This document shows positions 60,501-64,000 of a stretch of DNA of 64,000 nucleotides, one piece after another. A model generated the notes under the pieces. That model did not search any database. It was not told the origin of the DNA and saw only the letters and a program-made list of their open reading frames with translations. The position numbers and the translations under genes are program-made. The stretch is from NCBI GenBank assembly GCA_039105265.1, contig JAPFFF010000007.1, forward strand, positions 682,001-746,000. The letters run 5' to 3'. The DNA comes from Tritrichomonas musculus (lineage: Eukaryota > Parabasalia > Tritrichomonadida > Tritrichomonadidae). Within the stretch, counting starts at the first letter, position 1, and each line of letters starts with the position of its first letter.

Positions 60501-63249
60501 ATTGTTGTTCAACTTGTTGTGTTTCCTCTTCTGGTTTGTTTTCTTCTGTAGTTTGTGGTGATTCTGATTCTGCAGGTTTCGTTTCTTTCATTCCTGTATC
60601 AGTGAAGTTGAATGAGAAAGATTGGTCAGTATTTGAGTCTTTGTTCTTTTCTTCTTCGTTGAATGTTGATGGAAATGTGAAACTTTGCTGTTGTAATTCT
60701 CCATTAGTTTCAACTTTCGGTTCTTCTTGTGGTTCTTCTTTTTTATCTTCAGGTTGTGATTGATTTTCTTGTTTATCTTTTTCTGTTGGTTCAAGTTTTG
60801 TTGTATTCGCTGATGGTGCTCCGGTGTTAGTTTGTTCTGTGTCGTTAAATGTGAATGAGAAATTTTGATTTTGGTTTTGTGTTTGGTTTGGTTCGTTGTT
60901 ACTACCAAAAAAGTTGAATGTGAATTGATCGTTCGATGGTGGCGCTGATTGTGTTTCATCTTTCGTTTCGGGCTTAGTTTCTTCTATATCTTTCGGTGCA
61001 CTGACTGGGAGTGTTGGATCTGAAAAATTGAGTCCAAGTAAATCGTTCAAATTATTTTCGTTTCTTTGTGTTGTTTCTTCCTTGAATGATGCTGGAAATG
61101 TGAAACCTTGCTGCTGTTCAGCTTGCTGTGTCTTTGCTTCTGGTTTGCCTTCTTCTGTAACTTGTGGAACTCCTTCTTGTGCAGGCTTTGTTCCTTGAAG
61201 CCCCGTGTCAGTGAAATTGAATGAGAAAGCTTGGCCAGCATTTGAGTCTTTGCTTTTTTCTTCTTCTTTGAATGATGGTGGAAATGTGAAACTTTGCTGC
61301 TGTTCGGCTGGTTGTGCATTCTCACCTGGCTTGCTCTCTGCTGTGGCTTGTGGTGCTTCTGTCTGTTGAGGCTTTGTTTCTTGGATTACTGAATCCGTGA
61401 AATTGAATGCGAAGTTCAAATTTGCATCTGCACCTTTGCTTTGATTCTCGTCTTTGAATGAAGAAGGGAAAGTGAAGCCTTGTTGTTGTTCTTGCTGCTG
61501 TGGTTTGTCGTCGGACTTGACTTGTTGTGCTTCCATTTGTAAAGGATTTTGCTCATCGTTTTTATTTTCTGTAGAACTTTCTTCTAGTTCTTGTGGTTGT
61601 TGTTCTTGTTGTGGTTGTTGTTCTTGTCGTGGTTGTTCTTGTTGTGGTTGTTGTTCTTGTTGTGGTTGTTCTTGTTGTGGTTGTTCTTGTTGTGGTTGTT
61701 CTTGTTGTGGTTGTTCTTGTTGTGGTTGTTCTTGTTGTGGTTGTTCTTGTCGTGGTTGTTCTTGTTGTGGTTGTTCTTGTTGTGGTTGTTGTTCTTGTTG
61801 TGGTTGTTCTTGTTGTGGTTGTTCTTGTTGTGGTTGTTCTTGTTGTGGTTGTTGTTCTTGTTGTGGTTGTTCTTGTTGTGGTTGTTCTTGTTGTGGTTGT
61901 TCTTGTTGTGGTTGTTGTTCTTGTTGTGGTTGTTCTTGTTGTGGTTGTTCTTGTTGTGGTTGTTGTGGTTGTTCTTGTTGTTGTTGTTGTTCTTGTTGTT
62001 GTTGTTGTTCTTGTTCTTGTTGTGGTTGTTGTGGTTGTTCTTGTTGTTGTTGTTGTTCTTGTTGTTGTTCTTGTTCTTGTTCTTGTTGTGGTTGTTCTTG
62101 TGGTTGTTGTGGTTGTTCTTGTTGTGGTTGTTCTTGTTGTTGTTGTTGTTCTTGTTCTTGTTCTTGTTGTGGTTGTTCTTGTTGTTGTGGTTGTTCTTGT
62201 TCTTGTTGTGGTTGTTGTTGTTGTTCTTGTTCTTGTCGTGGTTGTTGTTGTTCTTGTCGTGGTTGTTCTTGTGGTTGTTGTTGTTCTTGTCGTGGTTGTT
62301 CTTGTGGTTCTTGTAGTTGTTGTTCTTGTGGTTGTTGTTCTTGTGGTTGTTGTTCTTGTAGTTGTTGTTCTTGTGGTTGTTGTTCTTGTGGTGTTTCTGA
62401 TTTGTCTGTTTGTTCATTTGTATGTTGTGGTTTTTCTTCAGTATTGATTTGTTGAGTTTCTCTTTGTTCAAGTTTTGTATTTTGGAGGCCGGAGTCTGTA
62501 AAAGTGAAGGCGAAGTTTTGGCTTGGATTCATATCATTGCTCTTGTTTTCATCTTTGAATGATGATGGGAATATAAAGCTTTGCTGTTTTGGTTGTTTCG
62601 GTTCATCGGATTGATTGTCTGATTTGGTATCGTTCGCTGTATCATTAAATGTAAATGAAAAACTTTGATTGGGATCATAATTTAGATTCTTATTTTCTTC
62701 ATTAAAATTAAATGTAAAACTATCGTTTGATGCTGAGGTTGATGGAATTGATTTGTTTTCAGTTATCTGGTTGTTATTATTATCAACTTGGTTGTTGGTA
62801 GGAATTGATGAATCTGAAAAATGGAATGATGATTGTTCTAATGCTGCTGATGGGTCACTAAAATTAAAAGAAAAACTAGTGGAAGGTACTTTATTATCTT
62901 CCAATTTCCTTTCGCTAGCTTGAAAAGTTTCATTTGGGAATAAGAAATTAGAGTTTTGCGAGTTATTTGAAGTTGTTGCTGAATTCTGATCAGAATTATC
63001 TTTTTTTTGTGCCGTTTCATTTAAATCTTTTGAAACTTCTTGATTTGAAATCGAAGGATTATCAGTAACGTTTCTATCTTGAACTTGAGAATCATTAATT
63101 GTAGCGTCTGTAAAAGTAAAAGAAAATTGATTATCATTATCTTTTTGTTGCGAAAAATTTATTCCGTCTGTGGGAAAATTAAAAGAAAATGAATTATTGT
63201 TTAATTGATCTTGAGAATTTTGTGGGTTATTATTATCATTGTCTGACAT
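57544..63249 (-). CDS. Giant F-x-F-x-F repeat protein, FG-nucleoporin-like low-complexity protein
   Basis: 1901 residues from ATG at 63249. Almost the whole chain is disordered and built of short Phe clusters, FSFTF, FSFNF or FTFNF followed by (N/T)D, alternating with FTFPSTF or FTFPASF followed by Lys/Glu. I count about 38 clusters at intervals of roughly 15-60 residues, separated by Gln/Glu/Asn/Pro/Lys spacers. This spacing is like FG-nucleoporins, but Gly does not follow Phe. Residues about 290-560 are a near-pure (E/Q)PQQ tract. A Ser-rich part with NPF-like FNPF motifs (about 1735-1775) precedes a short, non-repetitive C-terminus (VPEVTYDVNEFIEMT...FAILLGNN), which could be the anchoring part. 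Not recognised as a known nucleoporin. Location at the pore or in another condensate is inference. Confidence 0.72.
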   Translation of the reverse strand: MSDNDNNNPQNSQDQLNNNSFSFNFPTDGINFSQQKDNDNQFSFTFTDATINDSQVQDRNVTDNPSISNQEVSKDLNETAQKKDNSDQNSATTSNNSQNSNFLFPNETFQASERKLEDNKVPSTSFSFNFSDPSAALEQSSFHFSDSSIPTNNQVDNNNNQITENKSIPSTSASNDSFTFNFNEENKNLNYDPNQSFSFTFNDTANDTKSDNQSDEPKQPKQQSFIFPSSFKDENKSNDMNPSQNFAFTFTDSGLQNTKLEQRETQQINTEEKPQHTNEQTDKSETPQEQQPQEQQLQEQQPQEQQPQEQQLQEPQEQPRQEQQQPQEQPRQEQQQPRQEQEQQQQPQQEQEQPQQQEQPQQEQEQEQQQQQEQPQQEQPQQPQEQPQQEQEQEQQQEQQQQQEQPQQPQQEQEQQQQQEQQQQQEQPQQPQQEQPQQEQPQQEQQPQQEQPQQEQPQQEQPQQEQQPQQEQPQQEQPQQEQPQQEQQPQQEQPQQEQPRQEQPQQEQPQQEQPQQEQPQQEQPQQEQPQQEQQPQQEQPRQEQQPQQEQQPQELEESSTENKNDEQNPLQMEAQQVKSDDKPQQQEQQQGFTFPSSFKDENQSKGADANLNFAFNFTDSVIQETKPQQTEAPQATAESKPGENAQPAEQQQSFTFPPSFKEEEKSKDSNAGQAFSFNFTDTGLQGTKPAQEGVPQVTEEGKPEAKTQQAEQQQGFTFPASFKEETTQRNENNLNDLLGLNFSDPTLPVSAPKDIEETKPETKDETQSAPPSNDQFTFNFFGSNNEPNQTQNQNQNFSFTFNDTEQTNTGAPSANTTKLEPTEKDKQENQSQPEDKKEEPQEEPKVETNGELQQQSFTFPSTFNEEEKNKDSNTDQSFSFNFTDTGMKETKPAESESPQTTEENKPEEETQQVEQQSEQQQQSFTFPSTFKDEEKSKDSNADQSFSFNFTDTGFQEAKPQPAEAPQVTGENKPEEKTQQSFTFPASFKEEAASNKEMNLNDAFGFNFSDPTLPVSAPKDIEETKPETKDETQSAPPSNDQFTFNFFGSNNEPNQTQNQNQNQNFSFTFNDTEQTNTGAPSVNTTKLEPTEKESKQENQSQPEDKKEEPQEEPKVETNGELQQQSFTFPSTFNEEEKNKDSNTDQSFSFNFTDIGMKETKPAESESPQISEENTPEEETQQVEQQSEQQQQSFTFPASFKEETAQNKEMNLNDAFGFNFSDPTLPVSAPKDIEEAKPETKDETQSAPPSNDQFTFNFFGSNNEPNQTQNQNQNQNFSFTFNDAEKHKTATEEQENKADEHQPESKSETKTDEQQQQQQEQQSFTFPSTFKDDEQNKDSTADQGFTFTFNDAVSTQAKESESKDDQRATTASNEKQGSEANSFFTFPTDANSGFTFNFADAAVSLGQGGSDNQAFSFTFSEATQQEQHEEIQRQEQNTQKHEEIQKQEQNTQKHEEIQKQEPQSHLQQQQEQQPQQHEEIQRQEQNTQKHEEVQKQEPQSHPQQQQEQNTQKHEEVQNHRKEDRKESRAEAKGGYIKTVAENGEIILEPVDRSSSSASISSSDDEEQPRPQVQAQKQPEERKEEPAKAEDAVQNTVEAAPQSEELERPFTFDFNSGIGSGNESNAADNSFSFTFPPEGGTFGDSNAFSFTFPAEEAAAKAAEGNENAKEEKEEGTSKPTEAEKPKETANSSSFSFTFPAESFAKAQKEEGKEKKEESKPATTTETSSTETATTTTTATSSSETEKKTEEEKVVKEEPEKFNPFARPPSSSQKSVITTSYSSDFNPFGAPSPSEEADEKGEKRPRSDDMKRSSSSFSISTSSQVSPARPTIPRTSSSVLTRNPSKSDFGKQSDVPEVTYDVNEFIEMTKAPVFDITRDNLEAYFVKNDPKDSIDASFAILLGNN
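58690..58990 (-). repeat. Tandem Glu/Gln-rich coding repeats in the FxFxF gene
   Basis: About seven imperfect 36-45 bp units, containing CTTCGTGCTTCTGAGTATTC or close variants on the plus strand, encode (H)EEIQKQEQNTQK-type peptides in the Gln-rich part preceding the Ser-rich segment. Confidence 0.75.
59400..61060 (-). repeat. Long near-identical repeats within the FxFxF gene
   Basis: A block encoding SDPTLPVSAPKDIEE, then SAPPSNDQFTFNFFGSNNEP and QNFSFTFND occurs three times. GAATGTGAATTGATCGTTCG starts at 59488, 60121 and 60916, giving spacings of 633 and 795 bases. The copies are almost identical at the DNA level, including silent positions, with small in-frame length differences. This indicates recent duplication or ongoing gene conversion. 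Confidence 0.9.
61590..62395 (-). repeat. 15-bp minisatellite encoding EQPQQ repeats
   Basis: Units of TTGTTGTGGTTGTTC on the plus strand (GAACAACCACAACAA in sense) are repeated over about 800 bases with variant units such as TTGTTGTTGTTGTTC and CTTGTCGTGG. They encode EQPQQ. Because of the 15-base period and the lack of A/T stop contexts, other frames of this tract also lack stops; they are shadows. Confidence 0.9.
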
Positions 63250-63338
63250 TCGAATTTGTAATTAAAGATTTTAGCTATTATATTTGACCTAAACCGTAAA
63301 AAATATTTTTTTTATCTAATTAACAAAGAAAAACTCTC
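63250..63338. promoter_or_regulatory. 89-bp head-to-head intergenic region
   Basis: The only sequence between the start codons of the FxFxF gene (minus) and the coiled-coil gene (plus). Both must use promoters here or inside each other. AT-rich; no element identified with confidence. Confidence 0.45.
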
Positions 63339-63779
63339 ATGTTTCCATATGAAAATTCCGAAACTAGATTACAGACTGAATTGATGGAACTTAAGAAAAA
63401 AAGGCAGCAATGTCTTGATTTAATTAGCCAACGACAAGATGAATATTCTCTAAATTATGACACGAAAGGTTACGCTTGCTTTGATCCATCTACGATTTAT
63501 GTATTTGATGAAATGGATAAAAATATTCAAGCATATCAAAAGCAAGAAAAAAATCAGCAGCAGATACTTAAAGAAATTCAAGAAAGAGACGAAAAAGCAA
63601 GACAATATATAGCTCATTTGCAAAAAAATGAATTACAACTTGATGAAAAACCTAATAAAGATATACAAGATAAAATTAATAAATTATCAAAAGTTTACAA
63701 TAATTATATTTTGGAAAATATACGTTACAGAGGAGAGCTTAGTGATTTACAAAAGAGATCAAATGCTAGCTTAAAATAG
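63339..63779 (+). CDS. Short coiled-coil protein (146 aa)
   Basis: ATG at 63339, TAG stop. Two amphipathic Lys/Glu/Gln-rich coiled-coil segments (about 8-35 and 65-143) flank a less helical part, YDTKGYACFDPSTIYVFDEM. Family not recognised; it could be a small centrosomal, kinetochore or dynein-associated component. It shares an 89-bp promoter region with the FxFxF gene, so the two may be co-expressed. Confidence 0.65.
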   Translation: MFPYENSETRLQTELMELKKKRQQCLDLISQRQDEYSLNYDTKGYACFDPSTIYVFDEMDKNIQAYQKQEKNQQQILKEIQERDEKARQYIAHLQKNELQLDEKPNKDIQDKINKLSKVYNNYILENIRYRGELSDLQKRSNASLK

Positions 63780-64000
63780 GCAATGTTTTTGATCTGATGG
63801 CAGCTTGCTTACCAAATTATTATTATTGTTATCAGCGTTGTCATTAAGAAAATTATGAATTTCTTCACGAACGAAATGCATTTTTTGTGTATTACTAAAT
63901 AATATATTATGTTTTTTTAATATTTACTGATTTGATTTTTGTGCGAAAAATTGGCCTATAATTAAAAATTTCATAATTTGATTACTTATTCAGTCATAGA
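63780..64000. other. Right-edge AT-rich sequence
   Basis: 221 bases to the window edge with no convincing coding frame. A short stretch near 63800-63880 is less AT-rich and could be the 3' part of a gene outside the window, but this cannot be shown. Confidence 0.3.

Noticed and set aside
61454-62455. Long plus-strand frames rich in Cys/Gly, Leu/Trp or Val opposite the FxFxF gene
   Set aside because: They are antisense shadows of the EQPQQ minisatellite; the minus strand has the coherent 1901-codon gene.

Overview
The window is AT-rich nuclear DNA of a gene-dense, apparently intron-free protist. The best fit is a trichomonad (Parabasalia), most like Tritrichomonas. The signs are a DUF3447-type ankyrin protein, two giant Sel1-repeat proteins (one with a kinase-like head), long Asn- and Gln-rich tracts, standard-code stops that often sit inside TAAA, and short spacers between uninterrupted ORFs. 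This assignment is inferred from gene families, since no rRNA or tRNA was found to anchor it.

Layout. 1-2002 (-) is an ArfGAP running off the left edge. 2477-3451 is Mo25. 3452-6505 is a gene graveyard: a fossil hAT-like transposase, a 15-bp-TIR element carrying a broken ORF, nested palindromes and a small repeat ORF. 6506-12270 holds an ankyrin protein, a possible ChAPs/exomer-like protein and a small unknown. 12833-19804 holds Nap1 (WAVE complex), a CHID1-like GH18 protein and a Vnx1/CAX-like cation exchanger with a YccF domain. 21432-30016 holds Cdc25, a HEAT protein, a TMEM62-like phosphoesterase and an importin-alpha-like ARM protein. 30017-32012 carries a well-preserved hAT-type MITE with an 8-bp target duplication. 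32013-39548 encodes a 2511-residue pseudokinase-Sel1 protein. 39549-46166 holds an acidic nucleoplasmin-like protein, two further miniature inverted-repeat elements, a coiled-coil protein, proteasome ATPase Rpt3 and a small unknown. 46465-57117 holds a Grp170/Lhs1-like Hsp70, UDP-glucose pyrophosphorylase, a 1604-residue Sel1 protein and a small unknown. 57544-63249 (-) encodes a 1901-residue protein with dozens of F-x-F-x-F clusters, head to head with a short coiled-coil gene.

The genes do not form one pathway. Themes are membrane traffic (ArfGAP, possible exomer adaptor), actin and polarity signalling (Nap1, Mo25), cell cycle and nuclear transport (Cdc25, ARM protein, FxFxF protein), proteostasis (Rpt3, Hsp70) and glycogen/sugar metabolism (UGPase). 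The most distinctive items are the FxFxF repeat protein, the pseudokinase-Sel1 fusion with GC-richer patches around its Asn-rich insert, and the set of small non-autonomous transposons with recognisable ends. Three starts (32013, 41721, 30016) were set to the first in-frame ATG because the longer ORFs begin with TTG.
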